64,000 nt of DNA from Butyrivibrio sp. INlla18 (GCF_900103635.1 NZ_FMXK01000004.1:62001-126000); one strand, 5' to 3'; counted from the stretch's first letter, positions 17,483-26,012 are shown. Program-made: numbers and translations. Notes: a model not told the origin generated them from the sequence alone.

Positions 17483-18397
17483 ATGAAAAAGAATATCATT
17501 GCAAGCTTAGTTTTATCTACAACTCTTGTACTCGGCGTCTTAACTGGTTGTGGAAACTCAGCTGATACTCAGAACACAACAGACACACAGACTGCTACAG
17601 AGGCAAACAACGATACAGCTTCTGCTGATGCGGACAAGACAATCAGAGTTGGTGCTACACCAGTTCCACATGCTGAAATTCTTGATAACGTAGTAAAAGA
17701 CGTTCTTGCAAAAGACGGTTGGACACTTGAGACTGTAGTTTTCCAGGATTACGTTCTTCCTAATACTTCACTTGAAGCTGGCGAGATTGATGCCAACTAC
17801 TTCCAGACACTTGGTTACATGAACCAGCAGAACCAGGATGCAGGTCTTCACCTTGTAGCAGTTGCAGGCGTTCACATTGAGCCAATGGGCATCTACTCAG
17901 AGAAGTACACAGCAGTTGCTGATCTTCCAGACGGTGCTTCAATCGGAATTCCTAACGATCCAGACAACGCTTCAAGAGCACTTGATCTTCTTGTTCAGAA
18001 GGGTCTTTTAACATCAAAGGGTGAATACGGTACAAGCGACAGCTACACAGAGGATTCTCTTACAAAAGACGCTGACGCTAACCCACACGGCTATGTGATC
18101 ACTCCACTTGAAGCTGCTAACCTTCCACTTTCACTTCCAGATCTTGATGCTGCAGTTATCAATGGTAACTACGCACTTGAGGCTGAGCTTCCAGCTAAGC
18201 ACCCAGCTCTTGAGATTGAGGAATTCGACGAGGAAACAACAACAAAGAGAACTAACTTCCTTGTAGTTAAGGATGGCACACAGGATTCTGAGAAGATTCA
18301 GGCACTTGTAGCAGCTCTTAACTCAGAAGAAGTTCAGAAATACATCGACGCAACCTACAAGGGAGCAGTTATCGCATCTTTCGTAAGCGCAGAGTAA
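17483..18397 (+). CDS. metQ: Methionine-binding lipoprotein MetQ (NlpA family)
   Basis: Substrate-binding lipoprotein of the MetNIQ methionine importer. 304 aa from the ATG at 17483, which follows GAGGAGG; the longer frame upstream has no ribosome site. Lipobox LTGC with Cys at 23, then a low-complexity Thr/Asn/Asp linker, then the NlpA fold: IRVGATPVPHAEILD, FQDYVLPNTSLEAGEIDANYFQ, GIPNDPDNASRALDLLV, and VVKDGTQDSEKIQAL near the end. It is separated from metNI by a fold-back element and two opposite-strand genes, an unusual split. Confidence 0.93.
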   Translation: MKKNIIASLVLSTTLVLGVLTGCGNSADTQNTTDTQTATEANNDTASADADKTIRVGATPVPHAEILDNVVKDVLAKDGWTLETVVFQDYVLPNTSLEAGEIDANYFQTLGYMNQQNQDAGLHLVAVAGVHIEPMGIYSEKYTAVADLPDGASIGIPNDPDNASRALDLLVQKGLLTSKGEYGTSDSYTEDSLTKDADANPHGYVITPLEAANLPLSLPDLDAAVINGNYALEAELPAKHPALEIEEFDEETTTKRTNFLVVKDGTQDSEKIQALVAALNSEEVQKYIDATYKGAVIASFVSAE

Positions 18398-18410
18398 TTC
18401 AGGTATTGAG

Positions 18411-18595
18411 AGTATGACAGTGTGAAATATCATTGTTCGCTCCGGTATTTTTTGCAGGATACATAAGACATTCAAAAACCTCGTTAAGATTTGCTTCACG
18501 TTGTTCATAACGCAAATCTTAACGAGGTTTTTTCATGCAATGTATCTGCTGCAAAAAATAAATCGCTCACACTAATATTCCACACTTGTCATACT
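18411..18595. repeat. 185-bp imperfect palindromic (fold-back/MITE-like) element
   Basis: Two arms of about 84 nt are near-complete reverse complements around a 17-nt loop (18495-18511). Outer ends AGTATGACA / TGTCATACT match perfectly. Further in, the blocks TATTTTTTGCAG and GATACAT match their partners with a 2-nt gap between, and the innermost 19-20 bp (AAAACCTCGTTAAGATTTGC) pair perfectly. The middle is more diverged. It begins 13 bp after metQ. No ORF and no clear target-site duplication. Its core doubles as the metQ terminator. Confidence 0.75.
18475..18536. terminator. Strong hairpin core acting as metQ terminator
   Basis: A 20-bp perfect stem (AAAACCTCGTTAAGATTTGC with its complement) is followed by TTTTTT on the plus strand. 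A-rich sequence on the other side lets it also stop minus-strand transcripts from the gene pair 18629-19497. It is the centre of the larger fold-back element. Confidence 0.8.
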
Positions 18596-18628
18596 GCGGC
18601 ACTTCTTTGAATTAAACTGATAGTTAAT

Positions 18629-19093
18629 CTATTCTCCGAAGCAACTGGAATAAAAGCGCTTTTCATTATAATCCCAATATATATTTGTTACACTAGTACA
18701 TCTCAAATTACCATCAACATCATAGCTTTCAACAAGCAATTTATCAGAAAATTCTTCACCGATACTAGCGTCTTTTGGTTTGTAGTCTACACCTGAATAC
18801 TTGTTGATTTTCTTTTTGTTTCCATTTGAGTCCGTAACAATACAATACTCGCAGTATTCCTCTTCAGGTATATAGCACAATGCATATTTTTCTTTTCCAT
18901 CTATGAAAGATCTATTCAGGCTTACACCTATTTCATAGGTTACATCCCAATTATCCTGTATTAAATTAGTTTCAGTAGTATCAGTTTTTTCTACATAACT
19001 ATACTGTACATTATCGGTATGATCTAAATTTGTTATATACTTATTACCTATTAGTGCCAAACATAATATTATCAGAATTATTATGTGCATCAT
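18629..19093 (-). CDS. Exported or membrane-anchored protein of unknown function (154 aa)
   Basis: Not recognised. A hydrophobic N-terminal segment (MMHIIILIILCLALIG) is followed by a polar, tyrosine- and aspartate-rich domain with a CEYC pair near the middle and a Cys near the C-terminus, consistent with an extracellular small domain. GGGGAT precedes the ATG. It follows its neighbour at 19114-19497 by 20 bp, so the two are probably co-transcribed. Base composition is more AT-rich than the flanking met genes. Confidence 0.7.
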   Translation of the reverse strand: MMHIIILIILCLALIGNKYITNLDHTDNVQYSYVEKTDTTETNLIQDNWDVTYEIGVSLNRSFIDGKEKYALCYIPEEEYCEYCIVTDSNGNKKKINKYSGVDYKPKDASIGEEFSDKLLVESYDVDGNLRCTSVTNIYWDYNEKRFYSSCFGE

Positions 19094-19113
19094 ATATCCC
19101 CATCAGTGTCACA

Positions 19114-19497
19114 TTACTCTGTTTCCCCAAATACCGTAGGACGAATTTCCATTCCACAAGTTTTACAATATTTATACCCGTTCTTATATTCCCAAGAATG
19201 CTGCTGTTGATATCTATCAGTTTTATATTCAATCGCAGCACAATTTTGGCATACTCTTATATATTTAACACATTTGTCAACGCAATTTCCAAATGAAGAT
19301 GGCGCGTCATAGTATACCTTTTCAATCTGCCACGAAGTCCAATTATGTGGGCAATCAGGTCTTTCCACTCCAGTGATTACATAACCCACATTTTTGCATT
19401 CATCACATCCATAGGATTCATCACTACATGCAAATGACTGAATCGGAAAAGAAAACAACAAAACAATTGATAGTAAAAGAGTTCCTACTTTTTTCAT
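19114..19497 (-). CDS. Small secreted cysteine-rich protein (127 aa), zinc-ribbon-like
   Basis: Not recognised. A Sec signal peptide (MKKVGTLLLSIVLLFSFPIQSFA) precedes a Cys-rich mature part: CDEC, a CVDKC/CQNC region and CKTC, spaced in pairs as in structural zinc ribbons, with an HNW and an HSW. GGAGG lies six bases before the ATG. It is transcribed from a clear promoter with a palindrome in its spacer and is the first gene of a pair with 18629-19093. Function unknown. Confidence 0.72.
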   Translation of the reverse strand: MKKVGTLLLSIVLLFSFPIQSFACSDESYGCDECKNVGYVITGVERPDCPHNWTSWQIEKVYYDAPSSFGNCVDKCVKYIRVCQNCAAIEYKTDRYQQQHSWEYKNGYKYCKTCGMEIRPTVFGETE

Positions 19498-19531
19498 ACT
19501 AACGCCTCCTAGTTTTCTATTTTATGTAGTT

Positions 19532-19560
19532 ATAATATCACTTTCGTGATATACAGTCAA
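19532..19560 (-). promoter_or_regulatory. Sigma-A promoter with an operator-like palindrome in its spacer
   Basis: Minus-strand TTGACT, exactly 17 bp, TATTAT, about 35 bp upstream of the secreted-protein gene at 19497. Between and overlapping the hexamers lies a perfect dyad (ATATCAC / GTGATAT, 19535-19552), well placed for a repressor to block RNA polymerase. Confidence 0.7.
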
Positions 19561-19614
19561 TCATAATTAATTCTATCATTAGCAATTGCTTGGTGTGCTA
19601 CCTATACACATTCT

Positions 19615-19643
19615 TTGCATAAATATCTTTCTCCAAGTGTAAT
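19615..19643 (+). promoter_or_regulatory. Possible metNI promoter
   Basis: TTGCAT and TGTAAT with a 17-bp spacer, about 88 bp before the metN ATG. The -10 is good (5/6), the -35 weak. Downstream there is a near-repeat of the same TTTGCAT sequence at about 19676, which may be a second start. Confidence 0.35.
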
Positions 19644-19731
19644 AGAATAAAGTATACAACTAGGTGTAATGTCATTTTTGCATATTTATGTTATCATATC
19701 TAATTGATAAATATATTTGGAGAAAAAAGAA

Positions 19732-20703
19732 ATGATACAACTGCAGAACGTATGCAAAAGATTTAATGATACGGAAGTTCTAAAAGGTATCACCATGGAT
19801 ATTCAGGATGGTGAGATATTTGGAATTATTGGACAGAGTGGAGCGGGTAAGTCTACTCTTCTTAGATGCATTAATGGTCTGGAATCCTATGACAGCGGCA
19901 AGATCATTGTTAATGGACAGATGGTTAACATCCGAGACAAATTCTTACTCAGACAGCTTCAAAAGAGGATGGGAATGATCTTCCAGGGCTTCAATCTTTT
20001 GGAGAGACTTGATGTGTATCAGAACGTTGCTCTTCCAATGAAGTTTTGGGGAATTGACACACATTCTCCTGCTGCAAAAGAAAAGATTGAATACTTGATA
20101 CGTATGGTAGGCCTTGAGGACAAGATGCATGCCAAGCCTCGCCAGCTCTCAGGTGGTCAAAAGCAGAGAGTTGCTATTGCCAGAGCCTTAGTACTTGACC
20201 CTGAGTTCCTTCTTTGCGACGAAGCAACCAGCGCTCTTGATCCTGAGATCACCAAGGAGATCTTAGCTCTTTTGCAAAAGATCAATCGCGAACTTGGAAT
20301 CACTATCATCGTGGTTACTCACCAGATGGAGGTTGTTAAGCAGATCTGTCAGAAGGTTGCATTCCTTAGTAATGGTAAGATGCTTGCTGTTGGTAAGCCA
20401 GAACAGCTCTTTGTATGGCCAAAGGAAATGGAGATCCGTGACTTCCTTAGAGAAGAGAGTAACAAGCTTCCAACTACTGGAATCAATCTTAAGCTCTTTT
20501 TCTTTGGAGAGGGCAATCAGCGTCCTATCGTAACACAGATGGCTCAGGAGCTTCATACAGACTTCAATATCTGCTGGGCTAAGCTTGAGGACTTTAGAGA
20601 GGACGTTTACGGTAGCCTTGTTCTTAACATGGATGAAAAAGATCTGGCAAGAGCTTGCGAGTTCCTTGATAGCAAGAATGTAACCTGGGAGGTAATCAAA
20701 TAA
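19732..20703 (+). CDS. metN: Methionine ABC transporter ATPase MetN
   Basis: ATPase subunit of the D/L-methionine importer. 323 aa from the ATG at 19732. The TTG 15 bp earlier would overlap the GGAG ribosome site. Walker A GQSGAGKST, Q-loop GMIFQGFNLL, signature LSGGQKQR, Walker B FLLCDEATSALD. Residues from about 245 form the C-terminal NIL domain (LFFFGEGNQRPIVTQ...), which in MetN binds methionine and inhibits transport. Its stop shares a base with the metI start. Confidence 0.94.
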   Translation: MIQLQNVCKRFNDTEVLKGITMDIQDGEIFGIIGQSGAGKSTLLRCINGLESYDSGKIIVNGQMVNIRDKFLLRQLQKRMGMIFQGFNLLERLDVYQNVALPMKFWGIDTHSPAAKEKIEYLIRMVGLEDKMHAKPRQLSGGQKQRVAIARALVLDPEFLLCDEATSALDPEITKEILALLQKINRELGITIIVVTHQMEVVKQICQKVAFLSNGKMLAVGKPEQLFVWPKEMEIRDFLREESNKLPTTGINLKLFFFGEGNQRPIVTQMAQELHTDFNICWAKLEDFREDVYGSLVLNMDEKDLARACEFLDSKNVTWEVIK

Positions 20704-21365
20704 TGTCTGGAATTTTAACATCATCCGGCATGAGCGCCGTTATTATGACTGCATTTAAGCAGACTCTTTATATGGTATTTTGGTCAACACTTTTTTCAGT
20801 TGTCCTTGGCTTTATACCTGCGATCATACTGACACTTACGGCTCCTGACGGACTTAAACCAAATAAATTTGTTTATGAGATACTTAGCTTTATCATCAAC
20901 GTTTTTAGAAGCTTCCCATTCATCATTCTTTTGGTAATCCTTATTCCATTTACTAGAATGGTTGTTGGTAAATCAATCGGAACAACAGCTTCTATCGTTC
21001 CCCTTACAGTATCTGCTATTCCTTTTATTGCAAGAGTATTTGAGACCAGCCTTCGCGAGACCAATCCTGGAGTTATTGAGGCCGCTAGATCTTTTGGAGC
21101 ATCTAACTTCCAGATTCTCATGAGAGTTTATGTTAAGGAATCTATTCCAAGAATGTTAAATGGCGTTGTTCTCCTTATCATCTCTCTTATCGGTTATTCA
21201 GCTATGGCAGGAACTGTTGGCGGCGGCGGTATCGGTGATATTGCTATCCGTTACGGATATCAGCAGTACAAGACAGAATACCTTGTTGTATGTTCCTTGA
21301 TACTTATTGCTTTTGTTCAGCTGATCCAGTCAATTGGAAATTTGATGTACAAGAAAATGTCTTAA
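20703..21365 (+). CDS. metI: Methionine ABC transporter permease MetI
   Basis: Membrane subunit of MetNIQ, 220 aa, normal length. Five hydrophobic segments are visible. The EAA coupling loop is clear (ETNPGVIEAARSFGASNFQI), and the family end motif AMAGTVGGGGIGDIAIRYGYQQY is complete. Start overlaps the metN stop by one base (TAATG). A strong terminator follows within 12 bp. Confidence 0.95.
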   Translation: MSGILTSSGMSAVIMTAFKQTLYMVFWSTLFSVVLGFIPAIILTLTAPDGLKPNKFVYEILSFIINVFRSFPFIILLVILIPFTRMVVGKSIGTTASIVPLTVSAIPFIARVFETSLRETNPGVIEAARSFGASNFQILMRVYVKESIPRMLNGVVLLIISLIGYSAMAGTVGGGGIGDIAIRYGYQQYKTEYLVVCSLILIAFVQLIQSIGNLMYKKMS

Positions 21366-21375
21366 ATATACAAAC

Positions 21376-21403
21376 AAAAATGGGACCTTGCGGTCCCATT
21401 TTT
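21376..21403. terminator. Bidirectional intrinsic terminator between metI and the methyltransferase gene
   Basis: A perfect stem (AAAATGGGACC with GGTCCCATTTT) around a TTGC loop, with A and T runs on both sides. It ends metNI on the plus strand and the gene at 21402-22187 on the minus strand. Confidence 0.88.
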
Positions 21404-22187
21404 ATTGGCAAATAAACATTCCATATTCTTTAGGAAGATCAACTGCCTCATCTTCTATATGCTCTTTTAATATCTCACGAATTTTTTCCACAGGCAGATC
21501 ACAGATTGCCTTGAAGGAAGCAAGGCTTCGAAGGTACTCAACAAGATCTTCTACATCTGTTACATGAAGTGAATCCTCATAAAAAACAGTCTTTACATCT
21601 GCGAAGGATTTGCCCAGTACAGCGCCTCCGTTCTGCATAGTAAAGTTGTGATTTGGCTTAAACTCTTCTCCGCCAAGCTCGAACCACTCAGCAAGAAGCT
21701 CTGAAAAGTTGTTCTCTCCAAGTGTAGCGCAGTAGAACACTCCACCTGGCTTTAACACTCTTCTAACCTCTCTTATGCCTCTATCAATGTCTGGAACGTG
21801 GTAGAGCATTGAATTTGCGATCACCACGTCAAAGCTGTTTTCTTCAAAAGGTAAATACTGAATATCTGCCTGAATATATTCGATATTATCTCTTTCTCCA
21901 AGGTTATTCCTTGCTGTCTCAAGCATTCCCTCAGAAAAATCTGTAAGAACAAGCTTGCCACATCTGGATACCATATCCTCATGGTCTTCCCAAAGGCCTC
22001 CTGTGCCGCACCCAAGCTCAAGTACTTTCATACCTCTTTTGATATTGTAATTTGAAATTATCCAGTTACTATAACCCTGCTTATTTGTTGAATATTTATT
22101 ATGAAACCCAATACGGATATCAAGTCCCTTTGATGTGGCGTACTGCTTTTTTACTGCTTCTGTATCATTTGAACTTCCAAAATGCAT
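21402..22187 (-). CDS. Class I SAM-dependent methyltransferase (Methyltransf_11 type)
   Basis: A 261-aa soluble enzyme. The Rossmann-like core begins MKVLELGCGTGGLWEDH (motif I), followed by an acidic residue after strand 2 (VLTDFSEGML), then DIQYLPFEENSFDVVIANSMLYHV and RVLKPGGVFYCATLGE, all typical of small-molecule methyltransferases. The substrate cannot be assigned. GGGGAG precedes the ATG. It lies 29 bp after the HAD gene, probably the same transcript. Confidence 0.85.
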   Translation of the reverse strand: MHFGSSNDTEAVKKQYATSKGLDIRIGFHNKYSTNKQGYSNWIISNYNIKRGMKVLELGCGTGGLWEDHEDMVSRCGKLVLTDFSEGMLETARNNLGERDNIEYIQADIQYLPFEENSFDVVIANSMLYHVPDIDRGIREVRRVLKPGGVFYCATLGENNFSELLAEWFELGGEEFKPNHNFTMQNGGAVLGKSFADVKTVFYEDSLHVTDVEDLVEYLRSLASFKAICDLPVEKIREILKEHIEDEAVDLPKEYGMFICQ

Positions 22188-22216
22188 TATAATGTCTCCC
22201 CTATCGTAGTCGTTTT

Positions 22217-22873
22217 TTATTCTTCCTGTAAATACCTTTTTACTTCAAAAAGGTCTGTGCAGATCTCTTCAGATAGATTCTTCATTTCCTCATTTTCAGG
22301 AAGTAGATCAGGCACCATTATTGGCTTAAGGCCTCCTCTACTTGCTGCCCTGATTCCATTATATGAATCCTCTATGGCATAGGCTCTTGCTGGCGACACG
22401 CCTGTTTTAACACAAGCCAGTAAAAAGATATCTGGCTCCGGCTTACTCTTTATGACCATATCACCAGTAATGATCTCGTCAAAAAATGAAAGTAGCTCTG
22501 CGTCGCGAAGCTGATTTACAACGGTCTGTCTCCTTGTAGAAGATGCAAGTGCTATCTTCTTACCATTCATCTTTAAAAAGACAAGTAGCTGTAAAACTCC
22601 CGTTTTAATAGGAAGCTTTCCGCCATCGTATCTTTCATGATACATCTGCGATGCTTCCCCAGCGTATTTATCATACGGAAAATCTTCACCGTAGGCTTCT
22701 AGCATTATCTCTTTGGTCTTGGCTGCATTGGTTCCGCAGCAGGCAAGATATGGCTCTTCTATGTTCTTTATGCCATACTTCTGTGCAAGTTCCAGCCAGC
22801 AGTCCATGGTTGCTTTTTCTGAGTCAAAGATAACACCATCCATGTCAAAAACAACTGCATCAAAATCTTTCAT
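22217..22873 (-). CDS. HAD-superfamily phosphatase/phosphoglucomutase-like hydrolase
   Basis: A 218-aa HAD subfamily IA enzyme. Motif I is DMDGVIFDSE with the nucleophile Asp and acid/base Asp. A helical cap lies in residues 17-85, motif II is ALASST, motif III is the KPEPD lysine, and motif IV is AIEDSYNGIRAA. This set is typical of beta-phosphoglucomutase-like and related sugar-phosphate phosphatases. The cap gives no substrate. GGGGAG precedes the ATG. Confidence 0.87.
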   Translation of the reverse strand: MKDFDAVVFDMDGVIFDSEKATMDCWLELAQKYGIKNIEEPYLACCGTNAAKTKEIMLEAYGEDFPYDKYAGEASQMYHERYDGGKLPIKTGVLQLLVFLKMNGKKIALASSTRRQTVVNQLRDAELLSFFDEIITGDMVIKSKPEPDIFLLACVKTGVSPARAYAIEDSYNGIRAASRGGLKPIMVPDLLPENEEMKNLSEEICTDLFEVKRYLQEE

Positions 22874-22898
22874 AACATCTCCCCATAAAGTTTGTGCC

Positions 22899-23035
22899 TT
22901 ATCTTGCTGTCATAACAAATTCTTGAAGCTCTAATTCTTTTCCTGAATATGTGGTCGTTCTTTGGAAACGATGCTTACTATCTCTGCTGTTGCACCATTT
23001 CTAACTGGACTACAGTTGATAACCAAGGCTTTCAC
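22899..23035 (-). pseudogene. Remnant of a flavodoxin-like NAD(P)H/FMN oxidoreductase gene
   Basis: A GTG at 23035, seven bases after AGGAGG, opens a 34-codon frame: MKALVINCSPVRNGATAEIV and then SIVSKERPHIQEKN before a stop. The opening is the typical first strand and FMN-phosphate loop (NCSP-x-NGATAEIV) of the flavodoxin-like oxidoreductase family, which normally runs 150-200 aa. In another frame just downstream, a short piece ending at 22899 (ELELQEFVMTAR) could be the C-terminal helix. I infer an internal deletion plus frameshift. A functional short peptide is the alternative. Confidence 0.5.
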
Positions 23036-23122
23036 GGGCTCTCCTCCTATGAATACTTGTACATTCTAACACGTTAGCAGAATGAAGGGTGTAAAACAAG
23101 GTGTTTTTTCGCATTTTTGTTG

Positions 23123-23158
23123 AAAAAATAGACCTATATCTAAGATACAGGTCTATTT
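23123..23158 (-). terminator. Intrinsic terminator of the MATE gene
   Basis: A 15-bp stem with one mismatch (AAATAGACCTGTATC against its complement) and a short loop, followed by TTTTTT on the minus strand, 16 bp after the MATE stop. Confidence 0.85.
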
Positions 23159-23174
23159 AGTAATTTCATTTATG

Positions 23175-24530
23175 TTAGTCAACAAATTTTTTGAGTTCTG
23201 AATGTGCAAGTGGTATTGCCAGTGCAAAGGCGCATACATCTGCGCAGGACTGAGCCATCTCAACTCCTGTTAATCCAAGGATCATTGGCAGGATCAAGAT
23301 CATAGGAATGAAAAATATTCCGTTTCTTGATGAAGCCATGATCGAAGCCTTAATCCCCTTACCTATTGATTGAAGCATCATGTTACTGATAACGATAACT
23401 CCTGAAAGAGGTAGTGTCACTGACTGGAATCTAAGGGCTGCTACACCTACCTTTATGGCATCAGGATTTTTTGAAAATACTGATATGATATCCGGTGCAA
23501 AAGAAAAACATGTAGTGCCGATAAGTATCAAGAATACGGTTGAGTACTTTACGCAGAATATAAATCCCTCTTTTACCCTCTTAGTAAGGCCTGCTCCGTA
23601 GTTGAAAGAGCAAACTGGCTGATAGCCCTGGCCAAAGCCGATAAGAGCTGAAGCCATCATGATCATAACTCTTGAAGCCACTGACATACCTGCAATTGCT
23701 GCATCTGCGCCAAGAGCTCCTGCTGTTCTATTGAGGATCAGCGTGGATATTGCAGCCATTCCCTGTCTGAAAAGAGATGGTGCTCCGCCGTTTACGATTT
23801 CTAAGAGATAGTGCTTGTTTAGATGCACATTACCTATGCTAAGCTTGATATTTTCACCTTTGCTGGTTCCGATCAAAAGAACTATGAAACTTGTGCACTG
23901 TCCCATTACCGTAGCAATAGCAGCACCCCTGACCTCCATGTGGAATCCAAGGATAAGAAGTGGATCTAAGACCATGTTCATAACTGCGCCGCACATAAGA
24001 CCTACCATGGCATATACGGCGCTTCCCTGGAACCTGAGCTGATTGTTGATAACAAACTGAGCCATCATAAATGGTGCACCAAACAGAATGATCCTCATGT
24101 AGTCCTGAGTAAACTTCATAGTAGAGTCGGTTGCACCAAGAAAACGTGCTATAGGTTCAACATAGATATTACCTACGATTGCAAAGATAACTCCAAGGAT
24201 CAGTGCAAGAGCAAAGCCTGTTGAAGCCATTTCGTTTGCTTCTTTGTGGTTGCCTGCTCCAAGCATTCTTGATAAGTAGTTGCCAGATCCATGTCCGCAA
24301 AAAAAGCCTGTAGCCTGAATGAGCGCCATAACAGTAAATACAAGTCCAACTGAAGCAGTAGCTGCAGTGTTAATAGCTGAGTCGCTTGAAACCCTTGCTA
24401 CGAAGAAAGTATCTGCTGTGTTATAGATTGCCGTTACCATCATGCTTATGATCGTCGGAACTGAAAGCGACAAAATAAGCTTTGGTATTGGTGTTGTTGT
24501 TAAATATTCTCGTCTGTTTTGTACTGCCAT
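23175..24530 (-). CDS. MATE-family multidrug/metabolite efflux protein
   Basis: A 451-aa integral membrane exporter with about twelve hydrophobic segments in two similar halves. The start (PIPKLILSLSVPTIISMMVTAIYNTADTFFVARV) is the classic MatE opening. The second half repeats it around LFRQGMAAISTLILNR and GFGQGYQPVCSFNYGAG. MATE proteins expel cationic drugs or metabolites using Na+ or H+. Its own promoter appears at 24569-24597, so it may be expressed apart from the upstream DUF2130 gene. Confidence 0.9.
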   Translation of the reverse strand: MAVQNRREYLTTTPIPKLILSLSVPTIISMMVTAIYNTADTFFVARVSSDSAINTAATASVGLVFTVMALIQATGFFCGHGSGNYLSRMLGAGNHKEANEMASTGFALALILGVIFAIVGNIYVEPIARFLGATDSTMKFTQDYMRIILFGAPFMMAQFVINNQLRFQGSAVYAMVGLMCGAVMNMVLDPLLILGFHMEVRGAAIATVMGQCTSFIVLLIGTSKGENIKLSIGNVHLNKHYLLEIVNGGAPSLFRQGMAAISTLILNRTAGALGADAAIAGMSVASRVMIMMASALIGFGQGYQPVCSFNYGAGLTKRVKEGFIFCVKYSTVFLILIGTTCFSFAPDIISVFSKNPDAIKVGVAALRFQSVTLPLSGVIVISNMMLQSIGKGIKASIMASSRNGIFFIPMILILPMILGLTGVEMAQSCADVCAFALAIPLAHSELKKFVD

Positions 24531-24568
24531 TATTACATCCTAACCTTTTTATTTCTCACAAGTTATGA

Positions 24569-24597
24569 ATTATACACTTATGAGTTAAGCTCTTCAA
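24569..24597 (-). promoter_or_regulatory. Sigma-A promoter of the MATE gene
   Basis: Minus-strand TTGAAG, 17 bp, TATAAT (perfect -10), about 39 bp before the MATE ATG. The -35 lies in the last codons of the DUF2130 gene. Confidence 0.55.
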
Positions 24598-25957
24598 ATT
24601 TAGCTTTCATAGTAGGATTATTCTTGGTAAGTTTCTTGACACTTACATCCTCTACCTTGCTATTAGCAATTCTAAGCTGATTGTCGCTTCCAAGGAGCTC
24701 TTTTTTTACCTTTTCAAGGTGCTGGATCGTCTTGTCTATCTCATCAATGGCATTGTCGAAATGCTTATGAGCAATATCATAGTTACGGCTAAAGTCATCC
24801 TTAAATTTCATAAGGCTGTCTTCAAAGTTTGAAATATCGATATCCTGATTCTTGACCGTAGCAAGCTCCTGCTTGTACATAAGAGCATTCATTGCTGCAT
24901 TTCTAAGAAGTGTGATCATTGGAATAAAGCACTGTGGCCTTACAACGTACATCTTGTCATACTTGTAGGAAACATCAACAATTCCTGCATTGTAGAGTTC
25001 ACTGTCACTCTCAAGCATAGAAACCAAAACTGCGTATTCACAGTTCTTTTCCTTTCTATCCTTATCAAGCTCCTTGAAGAAGTCCTCATTCTTGTGCTTG
25101 GTGGCCGTTTCATCCATCTCATTCTTCATCTCAAACATGATGGAAATGATCTCAACACCGTTCTCGTCACACTCTCTGTAGATATAATCGCCCTTACTAC
25201 CTGTTCTTGCATCATTGTCCTTCTCAAAATAGGCATTTTTAAAGGCTGTAGCTCTGAGCTGATTGAACTGAATCTCGCAGTGCTGCTCTAAGGTTTCGCC
25301 CACCATCTTAGTAGACATCTTGGTCTTGAGGTCCTTATAGAACTCAACCTCTTTTTCCTTCTGCTCTAAGAGAACCTTGCCCTTTTCCTTTTCCTGCAAA
25401 AGTGCAGATTCAAGCTCTCTGTTCTTTTCATTAAAGGAACTCTCGAGGGCATGCTTCTCATCTTCGACTTTCTTGACTGCTTCTAGGACTGCGAGCTTTT
25501 GCTTGTCATCTACAGCGCTAAGCTCATGTTGAAGCTTGCTTTTTTCTTCTTCACTCTTTCTGAGCTTGTCCTTTATTTCTTCTAATTCCTCAGCATGTTC
25601 ATGAGTTAATTTCTCTATCTTTTCAAATTGAGAAGTTTTTATTTTTTCGATTTCAGAAATTAGTTCTTCTTTAGTTTTTGCAGACTGAATAGCCTGTTCT
25701 TCCTTTAATCTTGAAATTTCTTTTGTTAACTCTTCTTTTTCTTTTTCATACTGCTGCTTAGTTTTGAGCGTAATCTTATCTTCCTGAGCAGCAAGCTCTA
25801 TTTCGTGCTCTTTTTGAAGGTGCTTCTCAAGCTCCGACGTACGCTCCCTTAAGTCCTTCTCAAATTCTTTATCTCTAATCTGCTTAACTATTGAGCTAAG
25901 CTCTGTATCATCAACTGTAAATGCCTGTCCGCAGTGTGGACATTTGAGTTCTGCCAT
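24578..25957 (-). CDS. DUF2130 coiled-coil protein with N-terminal zinc ribbon
   Basis: 459 aa from the ATG at 25957; the GTG 27 bp earlier has no ribosome site. It opens with a CPHCGQAF half-ribbon. A long Glu/Lys coiled coil covers about residues 25-200, and the rest is the DUF2130 domain (KMVGETLEQHCEIQFNQLR, SKGDYIYRE, MFEMKNEMDET, MYVVRPQCFIPMI). The acidic and lysine spacing in that domain resembles nuclease folds, but this is inference. The cellular role of the family is not established. An extended -10 promoter lies at 26013-26018. Confidence 0.85.
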   Translation of the reverse strand: MAELKCPHCGQAFTVDDTELSSIVKQIRDKEFEKDLRERTSELEKHLQKEHEIELAAQEDKITLKTKQQYEKEKEELTKEISRLKEEQAIQSAKTKEELISEIEKIKTSQFEKIEKLTHEHAEELEEIKDKLRKSEEEKSKLQHELSAVDDKQKLAVLEAVKKVEDEKHALESSFNEKNRELESALLQEKEKGKVLLEQKEKEVEFYKDLKTKMSTKMVGETLEQHCEIQFNQLRATAFKNAYFEKDNDARTGSKGDYIYRECDENGVEIISIMFEMKNEMDETATKHKNEDFFKELDKDRKEKNCEYAVLVSMLESDSELYNAGIVDVSYKYDKMYVVRPQCFIPMITLLRNAAMNALMYKQELATVKNQDIDISNFEDSLMKFKDDFSRNYDIAHKHFDNAIDEIDKTIQHLEKVKKELLGSDNQLRIANSKVEDVSVKKLTKNNPTMKAKFEELNS

Positions 25958-26012
25958 AGCCTCTACCTCTCTGTAATCTTTCACGGTTATTGTAAACTAC
26001 ACAAGCAAGTTA

